Shown piece by piece: positions 17,119 to 26,589 of a stretch of DNA of 64,000 nucleotides (position 1 is its first letter; every line of letters starts with the position of its first letter). Made by a program: the position numbers and the translations under genes. Location: contig JBOHRL010000093.1 of assembly GCA_050732695.1 (NCBI GenBank), forward strand, positions 1-64,000, in the 5' to 3' direction. The stretch comes from JBFFZF01 sp050732695 (GTDB lineage: Bacteria; Gemmatimonadota; Gemmatimonadetes; Longimicrobiales; RSA9). The notes under the pieces are model-generated. The model made no database searches. It worked only from the letters and a program-made list of their open reading frames with translations, and was not told the DNA's origin.

Positions 17119-18027
17119 ATGAAGGCGAAGCGGTCAGCATTGATTCTGGCGTGCGCGCTCATGCAGGGTTGGGGTGTGCCGGTGAGTGCGCAGGCGGGTG
17201 CGGCGGGACGGGAGCGGCTCGTCGTATCGGCGGCCTGGCTCGCGGAGCATATCGAGGACGAGAATCTGGTGTTGTTCCACGTAGGGGATCGGGCGGAGTA
17301 CGATGCGGGGCACGTGCCGGGCGCACGCTGGATCACACTGGATGACGTGTCGCTGCCACGGGTGCCGGGCACGCTCACACTCCAGTTGCTGTCCGTGGAG
17401 GAACTGCGTTCGAGACTTGCGGCGCGCGGTGTTTCGGATGATTCGCGGATCGTCCTGTACTGGGGGAAGGACCGCGTCACGCCGGTGACGCGCATCATGT
17501 TCGCACTGGATGACGCGGGACTTGGCGATCGTGCGTCGGTGCTGGACGGGGGAATGCCTGCATGGACATCCGCGGGAGGCGCAGTGACGACAGCGGTCCC
17601 TGCGGATCGGCCTGGCCAGCTCGCAACGCGTCCTGCAAGGGATCTCGTGGTCGATGTCGATTGGGTATCCGATCACGTCCGCTCGCCGACACCGGGCCAC
17701 GTACTGGTCGATGCACGCGATTCCCGATACTACGATGGTACGGAGGCGTCAATGGGCCGGAACGGCCACATCCCGGGCGCAGTCAGCGTGCCATACGTGG
17801 ACCTGTTCGACGAAACGTTCCACTTCCTTGGCACCGAGCAGTTGCGCGCCGTGTTCGAGCGCGCGGGTGTGAAGCCGGGCGATGTCGTAGTCACCTACTG
17901 TCACATCGGCCAGCAGGCATCGGCGGTGCTGTTCGGGGCGAAGCTGCTGGGTCACGAAGTGCGGCTGTTCGATGGCTCGATGCAGGAGTGGGCGCAGGAC
18001 CCGTCCCGCCCGGTAGTGAAAAAATAG
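17119..18027 (+). CDS. Exported two-domain rhodanese (sulfurtransferase)
   Basis: A thiosulfate or 3-mercaptopyruvate sulfurtransferase-like protein of 302 residues with two rhodanese domains and a signal peptide ending near VSAQA (about 25), hence periplasmic. The N-terminal domain (AAWLAEHIEDENLVLFHVGD, about 35-140) is inactive, with Trp in the loop (VLYWGKD). The C-terminal domain has the active-site Cys in VVTYCHIGQQASA (about 260). The loop CHIGQQ differs from the CRxGxR/T of typical enzymes, so the sulfur acceptor may differ. It stands alone, 183 bases after the chelatase gene and 142 before the S9 peptidase. Confidence 0.88.
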   Translation: MKAKRSALILACALMQGWGVPVSAQAGAAGRERLVVSAAWLAEHIEDENLVLFHVGDRAEYDAGHVPGARWITLDDVSLPRVPGTLTLQLLSVEELRSRLAARGVSDDSRIVLYWGKDRVTPVTRIMFALDDAGLGDRASVLDGGMPAWTSAGGAVTTAVPADRPGQLATRPARDLVVDVDWVSDHVRSPTPGHVLVDARDSRYYDGTEASMGRNGHIPGAVSVPYVDLFDETFHFLGTEQLRAVFERAGVKPGDVVVTYCHIGQQASAVLFGAKLLGHEVRLFDGSMQEWAQDPSRPVVKK

Positions 18028-18169
18028 CCGGTTTGACCATGTTCCCAACAGGCCCGCACGTCCATGCGTCCCTTGTGAACGGGCGCCGGGCCGCGCAAGA
18101 TGGGGGCCTCGTCCAACCGCACTCGAGCCCGGCTCTGCCCGGGCTTGATCCGACACAACGGAGGCTGAC

Positions 18170-20836
18170 ATGACCGGTCGTCCCGACGCGCGTACCCCGA
18201 TCTGGATGCGGCCCGGTTTGGGGCTGGCGTCCGCGCTCCTCCTGATCCCGTTGCCTGCATCGGGTCAGAACAATGCCGTCCGGGCGGGTTCGACGCGGGA
18301 CGTGAATCAGGTGATTGCGGACGAACGCTTCACGACGCCGCCGCCCGGCCTCGCCGAAGCGGTCACGGCGCCGCGCCATCTGAATGTGTCGTTGACGAAC
18401 GCGAACGCGGACAAGACCTGGTTCATCGATGAAATCAGTGATGGCCCTGTTACGATGGCCGTTTTCTCGCAGCCATTCGATGAGCTGGGTGGGCTGTTCA
18501 TTGATTTCGCGGCGAACCGGAATCGTACACTGACGATTCGTAACAATGTTGGCATTCAGTTGATCTCCGCGACGGACGGTTCGGCGAAGCAGATCCAGAT
18601 TCCGGACGGTGCGCGTGTCTCGAACCCGAAATGGTCGCCGGATGGGAAGAGCATCGCATATTATGCACATTTCCCGGATGGCACGCACGTTTTTGTTGCG
18701 GATGCAGCGAGTGGCCGGTCGCGCCAGCTCACCCGCACGCACGTCCTCGCCACACTCGTGACGGATTTCGAGTGGACCGCGGACAGCCGCTCGATCTCGA
18801 CCGTGCTGGTTCGTGACGGTCGCGCGGAGAGGCCGGTCGTGTCGAACGTGCCCATGGGTCCGCGCATCAAGGTCGCCGAAGAAGCAGACAGGAACATGCT
18901 GCGCACGTACGCGAGCCTCATGGCGACACCGCATGACCAGGCGCTGCTCGAGTTCCACGCGACGGGACAGGTCGCGCTCATCGAAGTCGGCAACCGGAAC
19001 GTGCAGGAGATCGGGCAGCCGGCGATGGTCCGCTCGCTCAGCGTCGCACCCGATGGCCGGCACGTGCGCGTAACACGCATGCTGAAGCCGTTCAGCTACA
19101 TCGTCCCTGTCAACAACTTTGCCAGTGTCGAAGAGATCTGGGACACGTCGGGAAAGGCCCTGGCCGAAGTGGACAAGGAAGACCTGAACGTGGGCGTCCG
19201 CGCCAACAATCTGCCGAGCGCTCCCGGCGCGGGCGGCGGCGACGGCGATCAGCAGGGCAAGCGCGAGGTCACGTGGCGCCCGGACGGCAGCCTGACGTAC
19301 CTCGAGCAGGAGCCGGCGCCTGAGGGCGAGGATTCCGCGGCTGCACAGCCAGCCGGCGAGCAGGGTGAAGAGGACAGGGCGAGGCGAACGGATCGCCTCA
19401 TCCGGTGGGTCGCCCCCTTCGATGATGCATCCAGGACGACGCTCTACGAGCAGGACACGCGCATGCAGGGTCACCGCTTCTCCGAGAACGGCGAGATCCT
19501 GTTCTTCAGCGAACGCTCCGGCCAGAACACCAGTGAGATCGCCGTCATCCTGAACCAGCCGACCCAGAAGCACACCCTCGCGCGCTACAGGAACGAGGAC
19601 TTCTACGCCAACCCCGGCAATCTCGTAACGGCCGGCGGTGCGGGCGGCGGCGGGCGCGGCGGCCGTGGTGGTGGCGGCGGCAGTGGCCCGGTCACGGTCT
19701 CGGCCGACGGCCAGTCCGTGTTCTTCCAGGGCACACAGTACGACAAGAACCCGGAGGCCGTCGCACCGAAGGCGTTCATTGACCGCGTCAACATCCGCAC
19801 CGGCGACAAGAGCCGCGTCTGGGAGAGCAACAACAACGGCGTGACCGAGCGCATCAGCGAGATCCTCGACATCGATGCAGGCAGCTACATCGTATCGCGC
19901 GAGGCACCGGCGCAGGTAACGCAAAGTTATCGCGTCGCAAACGGGCAGAGCACGCAGCTCACGCACAACCGCGACCTGTTCCCGGACCTGACGAGTGCGC
20001 AGCGGCACAGCTTCATTGTCGCGCGTCCAGACGGCTTCAAATTCAAGGTCAACGTGACGCTGCCGGCGGACTACCAGCAGGGGACTCGCCTGCCCGCAAT
20101 GTTCTGGTTCTACCCGCGCGAATACACGGACCAGGAGGATTACGACGAGACGGGGCGCACCTTCAACAAGTACGCGTTCCAGAACTTCGGCACGCGCTCG
20201 ATTCAGTTCCTGGTCCGCCTTGGCTATGCCGTGGTCGAGCCCGATGCGCCGATCATCGGCAACGAGGGCGCGATGAACAACAACTACGAGAACGACCTGC
20301 GCAACAACCTCGCCGTCGTGATCGACTCGGTGGAGCGTCGTGGCTGGGTCGATCGCGGTCGTATCGGCATCGGCGGCCATTCGTATGGCGCGTTCTCGAC
20401 CGTCAACGCCATGGTCCACACGCCGTTCTTCAAGGCTGGTATCGCCGGTGACGGCAACTACAACCGCACGCTCACGCCGCTCATGTTCCAGAGCGAGCGG
20501 CGCATTCTGTGGGATGCGAAGGATGTGTACCTGAGCATGTCGCCGTTCCTGTTTGCGCCCAACCTGACTGGCGCCTTGCTCATGTACCACGGCATGCACG
20601 ACCAGAATGTCGGCACGGACCCGACCCACTCACCGCGTCTGTTCCACGCGCTGAACGGCCTGGGAAAGACGGTGTCGATGTACCTCTATCCGTTCGAAGA
20701 CCACGGGCCAGCCACGCTCGAGACGCAGCTTGATCTGTGGGCGCGCTGGGCCGCATGGCTCGATAAATACGTGAAGAACCCGCAGCCGTCCGAGCAGAAG
20801 GTCACAACGGACGGCGTGTCGGGTAGCTCGAACTGA
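18170..20836 (+). CDS. Exported S9 family (glutamyl-type) serine peptidase
   Basis: An exported prolyl-oligopeptidase-family peptidase of 888 residues. A signal peptide (LASALLLIPLPASGQ) is followed by a WD40-like propeller domain (about 110-600) with typical blades such as ARVSNPKWSPDGKSIAYYA. A C-terminal alpha/beta hydrolase carries Ser in GIGGHSYGAF (about 744), Asp in MYHGMHDQNVGTDP and His in PFEDHGPATLET. GHSYGAF and the overall layout resemble the S9D glutamyl endopeptidase group rather than prolyl oligopeptidase proper. A Gly-rich loop (about 485-505) and a charged Glu-rich segment (about 385-405) are inserted in the propeller. GGAGG precedes the ATG. It likely degrades peptides in the periplasm. 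Confidence 0.9.
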   Translation: MTGRPDARTPIWMRPGLGLASALLLIPLPASGQNNAVRAGSTRDVNQVIADERFTTPPPGLAEAVTAPRHLNVSLTNANADKTWFIDEISDGPVTMAVFSQPFDELGGLFIDFAANRNRTLTIRNNVGIQLISATDGSAKQIQIPDGARVSNPKWSPDGKSIAYYAHFPDGTHVFVADAASGRSRQLTRTHVLATLVTDFEWTADSRSISTVLVRDGRAERPVVSNVPMGPRIKVAEEADRNMLRTYASLMATPHDQALLEFHATGQVALIEVGNRNVQEIGQPAMVRSLSVAPDGRHVRVTRMLKPFSYIVPVNNFASVEEIWDTSGKALAEVDKEDLNVGVRANNLPSAPGAGGGDGDQQGKREVTWRPDGSLTYLEQEPAPEGEDSAAAQPAGEQGEEDRARRTDRLIRWVAPFDDASRTTLYEQDTRMQGHRFSENGEILFFSERSGQNTSEIAVILNQPTQKHTLARYRNEDFYANPGNLVTAGGAGGGGRGGRGGGGGSGPVTVSADGQSVFFQGTQYDKNPEAVAPKAFIDRVNIRTGDKSRVWESNNNGVTERISEILDIDAGSYIVSREAPAQVTQSYRVANGQSTQLTHNRDLFPDLTSAQRHSFIVARPDGFKFKVNVTLPADYQQGTRLPAMFWFYPREYTDQEDYDETGRTFNKYAFQNFGTRSIQFLVRLGYAVVEPDAPIIGNEGAMNNNYENDLRNNLAVVIDSVERRGWVDRGRIGIGGHSYGAFSTVNAMVHTPFFKAGIAGDGNYNRTLTPLMFQSERRILWDAKDVYLSMSPFLFAPNLTGALLMYHGMHDQNVGTDPTHSPRLFHALNGLGKTVSMYLYPFEDHGPATLETQLDLWARWAAWLDKYVKNPQPSEQKVTTDGVSGSSN

Positions 20837-20865
20837 CGTTCCACCCGCGCGATGGGCGGCCTTTG

Positions 20866-22045
20866 GTGAAGCTGTTCCTGTGCATCGGACTCCTGATGCT
20901 CGCGGTGGCGTGCGGCGGCGATGAGGGAGGGATCGGCGCAGGTCCCGGTGAGTGGCGGCTGACCGGCCCGGACGTCACGATCGGTGTCATCGAGGGGTGA
21001 CGCGAACTACCAGTTCGAGGCGCTCTCTGCGGCGTGGAAGGCGAGCGATGGCCGGATCATCGTCGCGGATCGCGGTCAGACGTCGATTCTGTTCTACGCT
21101 GCGGATGGCCGGTTCCTGAAGCGTGTCGCACGTCAGGGCGAAGGTCCGGGCGAACTGCGCAGGATGGGGTCCGCGTTTCCGTACCGCGGCGATTCGATTG
21201 CTGTGTTCGATCTGGCCATGCGTCGTATGTCGATCTTCGATGGCGAAGGCAGGTTCTCGCGCTCGTTCGCGAACCCGGTAACGTATGCACGCAGGCCTGG
21301 CGTGATCCCGTCGCAGTCCTGCTGTCAGATCCGTGGCGCGTTCGCGGATGGCAGCTTCGTCGTGCATCCGCCGGACGACATACCCAACCGGCCGGGTCCG
21401 CCCAGATACGGCATGCTGAGTCTCATTCGCCTCTCGCCGGATGGAGAACAGACCGATACGATTGGCACGTTTACATCGGTCCGCTACGAATATGATGCAT
21501 CCTTCCCGAGCGACGTCCGCGAGTACAGGACCGTCCTGCCGTTCCTCTACGCAGTTGCGGCCGATGCCGTGATCGGCAGCAATGCGGCAGACAACGTGGT
21601 CGTTGTTGCGAGCGCCGATGGCGAACGGCTCGACACGGTAAGGTTGGGCTCGCCGCCGCCACCGTTCACGGATGCAATGATCGAGGAGCGTGAGCGATTG
21701 CTGCGCGAGGACCATACGCGGAGGCCGCAATTCTACGAGGGAGGGCTCGAATCGTCGCTCGGTGGTACCTATCCGGAACTTGCACCAGCCTTCTCACAGA
21801 TTGAGATCGACACGCAGGGTCGAATCTGGGTGGGCGAATGGACGGTTCCGTTTTCCGCCTACCAGGCCGACACAGCCGGCAGGCGGTACAGCGTTTTCAC
21901 CCGCAATGGCGAAGCGCTCGGCGCCATCATGATTCCTCCGGGCTCGCGATTGGCCTGGGCCGGCGAACGAGAGGTCATCCTCATCGAGCGCGATTCGCTC
22001 GACGTGCAGTACATCCGGGTCTACGGCATCGAGTCCGGTCATTGA
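20866..22045 (+). pseudogene. 6-bladed beta-propeller lipoprotein, single frameshift
   Basis: The frame from GTG 20866 gives a lipoprotein signal (LFLCIGLLMLAVACGG, lipobox LAVAC) and EWRLTGPDVTIGVIEG before a TGA at 20998. Losing one G from the GGGG at 20994-20997 joins it seamlessly to the next frame, which runs DANYQFEALSAAWKASDGRI and on through propeller blades to 22045 (about 353 residues). The intact homologue in this window (51116-52384) has the same layout, including GEGPGE. So this is one gene with a +1 homopolymer change, either a true frameshift or a sequencing error. The family consists of exported NHL-like propellers of unknown ligand. Confidence 0.8.
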
Positions 22046-22103
22046 TCAGGTCACGCACTGTTCGTTGATCGAGACGCGGCGCTGGGGGGAAAGCCTGAAG
22101 CGT

Positions 22104-23222
22104 TCATATGACAGGAGCGGGATTCCCGTCCCGATAGATCCGCTCGAGCGGAAGGCCATCACGATCCATCTCGGCAACGCACCACGCGAGAATGCGTTCG
22201 CGCATCTCGGCGGGTACATCGCCGTGCCGGTCCGCCGTCCCGCGCACGAACAGCTCCGCATCCGTTTGCAGCAGATGTGGCGGATTCATCTCGAACGTGT
22301 TCCCGTTCTCCTGCATGTATGCGAATCCGCACTTGTGCGCGATCTGTCCGACCTCGCCGTCCGTGAGCGGGCGGAGACCGAGGAATGCCGCGACCTGCCG
22401 CACGACGCTGGGCAGATCATGGCGCATGGTCTCGAAGTGGACGAACAGCACGTTGGCATCGGTTTCCGCACGCTCGAACCAACCGCGCACGTGAGCAGGC
22501 CATGAGCCCCACCACATCGCGTTGGAACAGAACCACTGTTCCACCACTTCGCGCTCTGGAGCCATCGCACTGGCGTTTGTCGCCACGAAGTCGGCGCAGC
22601 TCGCAAAGCAACTGACCGGATGGCGTGCAACATAGATGTAGCGCGCGCTCGCGTCGTACGGGCACAGCGAGACGGGAAAGTGTGTCTTGATCACGCGTGA
22701 TGGCCGTTCTCTCCCGAGCAATGGCGCATCGGCCATGGACACGCTCTTCTCGGATTCGAGCCAGGGCGAGACCGCATAGAGCGTCGATCCGGCCTCGACC
22801 AGGTTGCCATCGCCGCGGTGGAGCGTCTCATACACGACGTGCTGCATCCACGTCGTGCCGCACTTCATCTGCGTGACGACGAAGATGTCTTCCGGCCGTG
22901 GCGTGTACGCGTGACCGGCCGCGAAACTCGCTTCACTACAGGTGCCGCGTGGCCCTGCGAGGTTCTGGTAACGAAAGCTGGCCTTGTCGAACGTGAAGTT
23001 GGAGAACCGGCCTAGCAGTCGAAGAATCGGATACAGCAGGCGCGCATGCCGGCGCAGCGTCGCCCTGAACTGTTCCCGCTCCGCAGGCGGCTTTCCGTAG
23101 TAACCCAGTCCGCGTGTCTGCTCGTGTTCCCATGTGAGGACCGTAGACAGGTAGATCATCTGTGCGATGAAGAACACCACGAGCAGCCCGCCCACACCCG
23201 CGATCCACCCCACTGCGCCCAT
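22104..23222 (-). CDS. Membrane-anchored PAPS-dependent sulfotransferase
   Basis: Transfers a sulfuryl group from PAPS to an unknown acceptor. The 372-residue protein starts at ATG 23222, eight bases after GAGGAG; the open frame upstream is not needed. An N-terminal membrane span (about 3-25, GWIAGVGGLLVVFFIAQMIY) anchors it. The 5'-phosphosulfate loop is TQMKCGTTWMQ (about 125), the 3'-phosphate motif is YIYVARHPVSCFAS (about 200), and the late segment VHFETMRHDL matches the family. It lies divergent from the DUF3810 gene. Confidence 0.87.
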   Translation of the reverse strand: MGAVGWIAGVGGLLVVFFIAQMIYLSTVLTWEHEQTRGLGYYGKPPAEREQFRATLRRHARLLYPILRLLGRFSNFTFDKASFRYQNLAGPRGTCSEASFAAGHAYTPRPEDIFVVTQMKCGTTWMQHVVYETLHRGDGNLVEAGSTLYAVSPWLESEKSVSMADAPLLGRERPSRVIKTHFPVSLCPYDASARYIYVARHPVSCFASCADFVATNASAMAPEREVVEQWFCSNAMWWGSWPAHVRGWFERAETDANVLFVHFETMRHDLPSVVRQVAAFLGLRPLTDGEVGQIAHKCGFAYMQENGNTFEMNPPHLLQTDAELFVRGTADRHGDVPAEMRERILAWCVAEMDRDGLPLERIYRDGNPAPVI

Positions 23223-23431
23223 CGTCGAATCTCCTCGGTCAGTTCCTGCCGCGTTCAGCGAATCCGCGGTCGGCGGACGAGCCCGCATCAGGAGCAGGCC
23301 AGTCGTTGTCAGCGACCCTCGCCATGGCGATTCCCGGGCCATCGGGAACGGCGGAATCTGGGGAGGCGTAAGAGGCCGGTCCAGACGGATTGCTTGCCGG
23401 CCCGAACAGGCGGCCCCACTCTGCGCAATCG

Positions 23432-24640
23432 ATGCACGATCGCAACGACGACGTATCGCAGGATTCGCCTTCGCGTCCGGCCCCGCCGGCACGCCTCGCC
23501 GATGGGCCGATCCGCTGGCAGTTTGCGCTCGTTGCGGGCACCGCCGGTGCGATTGCGTTTCTGACGTCACACCTGCTGGCCGGCGCGCCCGCGATCGCCG
23601 AACGTGCGTATGGTACTGGCTTCTGGCCGATTGTGTCGCGGCCGATCTCCCGCCTGACCGGCGCTCTTCCGTTCGCCATCGCCGAATGGATCATCGCTGC
23701 ATACGTGATGTATCTGCTGGTGCTGGCCTGCCGCGCGGCTTCTGACGCGATTCACGACCGCCGCCACTGGCGCAATGCACTTGCCGGCGGCGCCCGGCGC
23801 ATGGTTCGCGATGCCGGCATCATCCTCGTCCTCTTCTATGTACTCTGGGGCTTCAACTACGCCCGGCCCACATTCGAGGACCGCGCCGGCTGGCCTGAAT
23901 GGGAGGGGATCGAAGCGTCCGAACTCACGCGGCTCGCTGAGGCTGCCGTGCTCGCCGCCAACGATGCCTACGTCGAGCTGCACGGCAGCAGGGACGCCGG
24001 AACACCGACGCCATTCCCCGCTGACGCGCGCACCCTCGAAGCGGCCCTCGACACCGGCTGGCAGCGCGCTAGCGTCCACCTCGGTCTGCCGTACGCCGCC
24101 GCTCTGCCGTTCGGCCCGGTCAAGTGGCCGTTCGCGAGCGCGATCCTCGGCCGGCTCGGCATCGTCGGCATCTACGTCCCGTTCACGGGCGAGGCCAACG
24201 TGCTGCGCGGCATGCCTGCCATTCGCGCGCCAGCGTCGATGGCCCACGAGATGGCGCACCAGCGCGGCGTTACGACCGAGGCCGAAGCGACGTTCCTCGG
24301 CCTGATCGCGGCCGCGCTCGCCCCGGATCCGGTGGCGCGCTACTCGGCGATGGTTTCCGCAGCTGGTCAGCTTGCCGGCGCACTACGCTCCACTGCGCCG
24401 GATGAGTTCAAGCGCATTTCCGCACTGCTTCTGCCGGGCATCCGCCGCGACGAGGCCGACCTGCGGGCGTTCTTCGAACAGTTCGAAGGCCCGGCGCAGC
24501 GGGTTGGTGGCGCGATCAATGATCGGTATCTGCGCGCCAACCGTGTCCCGGGTGGAACAGCGAATTACGGCCGGAGCGTCCGCTTGCTCATCACGTGGTC
24601 GAGACTGCACAATGGAGAGGTGCTGCCATCCGCTCAGTAA
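23432..24640 (+). CDS. DUF3810 membrane protein with zinc-peptidase motif
   Basis: A 402-residue protein with about three membrane spans near the N-terminus (about 35-55, 72-105, 125-150). A large domain follows with HEMAHQRG (about 270), a typical zincin HExxH-like site (HEMAH), and EAEATF downstream as the possible third ligand. This matches the DUF3810 family, annotated as a putative membrane zinc metalloprotease of unknown substrate. ATG 23432 is preferred to the upstream TTG at 23390. Confidence 0.85.
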   Translation: MHDRNDDVSQDSPSRPAPPARLADGPIRWQFALVAGTAGAIAFLTSHLLAGAPAIAERAYGTGFWPIVSRPISRLTGALPFAIAEWIIAAYVMYLLVLACRAASDAIHDRRHWRNALAGGARRMVRDAGIILVLFYVLWGFNYARPTFEDRAGWPEWEGIEASELTRLAEAAVLAANDAYVELHGSRDAGTPTPFPADARTLEAALDTGWQRASVHLGLPYAAALPFGPVKWPFASAILGRLGIVGIYVPFTGEANVLRGMPAIRAPASMAHEMAHQRGVTTEAEATFLGLIAAALAPDPVARYSAMVSAAGQLAGALRSTAPDEFKRISALLLPGIRRDEADLRAFFEQFEGPAQRVGGAINDRYLRANRVPGGTANYGRSVRLLITWSRLHNGEVLPSAQ

Positions 24641-24827
24641 CCTGGTGGTACTCGGTGAACTGGTCATCATGTCGACTGTGAGCCGCACCGCCAACCGAGT
24701 GCATCGCGTTCGTAATCATCCTATGACAGGAGACGATGCTTTCATGCTCAATCCGTTTCAGTCTGACCATGCTGACGCGGATGGACGCCAGCGTCAGGTA
24801 CACGACACCGTCATCACCAGTTCGGTG

Positions 24828-25514
24828 ATGCAGATCAATGACACGAACGCGCAGACTCCGATGGCGAGGCGCAAGCACAGGTTCGTCGGATTCCTTTGCT
24901 GCGTAACGTCGCTGGTGGCAACGCCGAACGCCTTGAACGCCCAGGCAGCGCTTATTTTCGGCGGCGCTGCGATGCTGGGGACACTTCAGACGCCCTACAT
25001 CTACAACTGCTCCAATGACCCCGATTCGCGTGCATTCAGCACTATCGTGTATGCGGGCGTGGGGATCGGGCCAGTATCGGCTACCGCCGGCTATACGGAA
25101 GCTCGCAAGGCAGACCATGGACTGAAATGCATCGTGTCCGAACCGCCGGCCGACGGCGTGCATCGCATCCGCAGGTTCCCGCGAAGGACAACCTCGTTCT
25201 GGGGCTGGTCGTTCCACCTTCGTTATGCTCCGTCATCGTTGCCGCTCATGGCCTACATCGGAACGGGGTTCGAGTTTGAAGGAAACGACTTCAGGACGTT
25301 GGGCATCGCTCTCCGCAGTCGCGGCAGTCTGAGCGTGGTCGCCGGCGTTGAAGTACTTCAGCTGCGCACGCCATACATCCGGTATGACGAGGCGTGGCAG
25401 AATGGAAATGTGATCTCGAGCATCGGGATCGAGCGCGGGCACGCCTGGCGAAAGCTGGAAGTGATTCGCATTGGCCTGGAGTACCACTGGCGCCTGACCG
25501 GCAGCGATGAATGA
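24828..25514 (+). CDS. Hypothetical exported protein, possible outer-membrane barrel
   Basis: I do not recognise the family. A signal peptide is likely (CCVTSLVATPNALNAQA). The mature part has alternating hydrophobic and polar beta segments with aromatic residues (SFWGWSFHLRYAPSSLPLMAY, IRIGLEYHWRLTG) and ends in a short barrel-type strand, as in small outer-membrane proteins. Two Cys residues (YNCSND and KCIVSE) may form a disulfide. The start is uncertain: ATG 24861 gives the most compact signal peptide, ATG 24828 a longer n-region, and ATG 24744 has an AGGAGA upstream. It follows the DUF3810 gene. Confidence 0.6.
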   Translation: MQINDTNAQTPMARRKHRFVGFLCCVTSLVATPNALNAQAALIFGGAAMLGTLQTPYIYNCSNDPDSRAFSTIVYAGVGIGPVSATAGYTEARKADHGLKCIVSEPPADGVHRIRRFPRRTTSFWGWSFHLRYAPSSLPLMAYIGTGFEFEGNDFRTLGIALRSRGSLSVVAGVEVLQLRTPYIRYDEAWQNGNVISSIGIERGHAWRKLEVIRIGLEYHWRLTGSDE

Positions 25515-25608
25515 GTCGATGCGGCTGAGGCTGCCACGTGGTCTTACTGATCATCCATCTCGAAGGCGAAGCCATGACGTCGCCAACTACCAGTCAGGAG
25601 TCCATCGA

Positions 25609-25995
25609 ATGATCGCTCATTCCCTGCGTCCCGCCCGCCTGTCCGTCACTCGCCCGATGCAGCGCGCCATCATGACGGGCGGCGCACTGGTCGCAACCGT
25701 GCTTGCCGCGCCCACCCGCACTACCGAAGCAGATGTACAGGCGTTCCGTTTCTCAAACGATTCGCGCTACCTGGCGATCGAGAAGCAACGCGCAGACACG
25801 GACGCGAAACACACTGGCCACGACGGCGTGCTGCGCACGCTTGCGACTGGCCTCACGCGCAATCTTGGAAACGTCGCCCGCCTTCGCTTTCAATGAGGCG
25901 GGCACGCGCCTGGCCTGGCTCCTCGATGCCGCAGACAGAGCCGGGAACGGCGTGGACCTGATGGATCCGGCGAGCGGCTCGTCGGTGGCGGGTCG
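25609..25995 (+). pseudogene. S9 peptidase, N-terminal fragment with frameshift
   Basis: A good ribosome site (TCAGGAG) and ATG 25609 start a signal-peptide protein whose mature part, VQAFRFSNDSRYLAIEKQRA, is the first propeller blade of an S9-family peptidase. Near 25880 the frame moves by one and continues as FAFNEAGTRLAWLLDAAD and GNGVDLMDPASG, the second blade, then dissolves into low-complexity sequence after about 25990. At least 700 further residues, including the whole catalytic domain, are missing. It is a truncated, frameshifted remnant related in type to the intact S9 gene at 18170. Confidence 0.7.
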
Positions 25996-26589
25996 GGTGG
26001 GCCCCGTCGGCCGTTGCGTCGGTGGCGGTGGTGGAGGCGATGGTGGTGGCGAGGGGGTTGGGGTTGCCATTTCCAACCGACGCCGCCTATGGAGGAATCG
26101 CGATTCAACGCCAGGAAGGGCGGCAGATTCCTTCCCGGCACTGTCGTGCTGTGTTTGAAGGAACTGTTGGCGTCGCCCCGCTATTTAACCGTCCCAACCA
26201 AGCATGCTTCGCACGGGCCAACAATTCCCTCAAACACAATCGGACGAACCGGGAGAACAACCCCGAGCCCCGCTGCCAGCTGGCCGGCGCTCAAGGTACC
26301 GACCTCGCCATCGCTCCGCGCGTCACCGTCACGACTGACCCATGGCGAACGCCCACCAACGCCGACGCACCGTCCGCCTACCCACCGCCACGACGCCACC
26401 GACGCCAACGCCGACGCCGAAGCACTGCCACCGTTCCCGCCGACCAACCGCCACCGACCATCGCCACCGCCACCGACGCACCGACCGGCATTCCACCGCC
26501 AACGCCCACGTCACGAACCCATCGCTACCAACCCCTCGCCCGCCCTCGCCACCGCCGCCCATAGGCCCACCGCCAGCCCGGCCCGCCCG
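25996..26589. repeat. Low-complexity, strand-biased DNA
   Basis: About 590 bases without a credible gene. Near 26022-26060 the plus strand is a run of GGTGG/GGCGG-type triplets. From about 26340 to 26585 it is built of CCACC, CGCC, GACGCC and similar C-rich, T-poor triplets. This leaves several long frames open on both strands by composition alone; none has a start signal or family resemblance. It separates a truncated S9 gene from the end of the FG-GAP gene. Confidence 0.6.
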
